Source: Bacteroidaceae bacterium (GTDB taxonomy: Bacteria > Bacteroidota > Bacteroidia > Bacteroidales > Bacteroidaceae). From it: 6,543 bases of DNA. The position numbers and the translations under genes are program-made. The DNA is taken from assembly GCA_016302435.1 (NCBI GenBank), contig JAEDNQ010000123.1, positions 1 through 6,543 of the forward strand. Reading direction: 5' to 3'. This document shows, piece by piece, positions 6,367 to 6,543 of the stretch (the stretch's first letter is position 1; every line of letters starts with the position of its first letter). The notes beneath the pieces are model-generated. The model was not told the origin of the DNA, ran no database searches, and worked only from the letters and a program-made list of their open reading frames with translations.

Positions 6367-6543
6367 ATAAGAGTATGAAGCTTTGGACAGGAAAACGTAG
6401 ATGTGTGAAACCATAATCGAATGCATGTTCTATAGGGACTTAATTAATGAATTCCTATCCCTTCTTATGACAAAACCAGATGTCCGAACTGCACCTATTT
6501 GTGCACCAAGCTCAACACTCTGTTTGAGCCGACTCACGAGGAG
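6367..6543. other. Right-edge region with no supportable gene
   Basis: No convincing gene is seen here. On the minus strand a frame is open from the right edge to a TAG at 6430-6432 (37 residues, ending RDRNSLIKSL). On the plus strand a frame from the ATG at 6401 is open to the edge (47 codons). They overlap, both are short, and neither resembles a family I know. Two perfect stem-loops sit in this stretch: TGCAC/GTGCA (6490-6494 and 6501-6505) and GCTCAA/TTGAGC (6510-6515 and 6524-6529). The minus-strand frame could be the C-terminal end of a convergent gene whose body lies outside the window. Confidence 0.3.

Noticed and set aside
6524..6543. TTTGAGCCG near the edge, resembling the start of group II intron domain V
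   Set aside because: Only the first strand of such a domain would be visible. The tetraloop and the returning strand are outside the window, and no reverse transcriptase gene lies upstream. The match is too short to support.

Overview
The window looks like a piece of a Bacteroidales chromosome, most likely Prevotella-like. Three things point there. Two intergenic regions carry the same TAACTTTGCAC block, a match to the Bacteroidetes -7 consensus TAnnTTTG. No gene has a purine-rich Shine-Dalgarno sequence. The proteins are typical of pectin-degrading members of this group. The assignment rests on sequence features only; no database search was run.

Layout. Positions 1-267 (minus) hold the N-terminal 89 codons of a DJ-1/PfpI-family protein that continues beyond the left edge, with its own promoter at 293-300. 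A hairpin at 371-406 separates it from the next gene. Positions 432-2426 (minus) encode a complete secreted GH51 alpha-L-arabinofuranosidase of 664 residues. Positions 2427-2750 are a divergent intergenic region with a candidate promoter for each flanking gene, a direct repeat overlapping the GH51 promoter, and a leader of about 120 nt with a stem-loop ahead of the plus-strand gene. Positions 2751-6212 (plus) encode a 1153-residue secreted protein: a PL1-type pectate lyase domain, a fibronectin type III domain, a long stretch of autotransporter-associated beta-strand repeats, and a short C-terminal tail like that of other Bacteroidales exported proteins. Positions 6213-6543 have no gene I can support but are dense in inverted repeats, including two related hairpins 66 bp apart.

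How the genes fit together. Pectate lyase cuts the polygalacturonan backbone of pectin, and GH51 removes arabinose from the arabinan or arabinoxylan side chains that decorate pectin and hemicellulose. Their divergent arrangement around a shared control region suggests a small plant cell-wall utilisation locus. No SusC/SusD pair, sensor or regulator gene is visible, so it cannot be called a complete polysaccharide utilisation locus. The DJ-1/PfpI gene has its own promoter and no evident link to pectin use.

The most unusual items are the lyase-FN3-beta-repeat architecture in one polypeptide, an apparent Pro-to-Asn change in the lyase catalytic-arginine motif, and the structured 3' region after the lyase gene. 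I found no CRISPR array, tRNA, rRNA, transposase or defence system.
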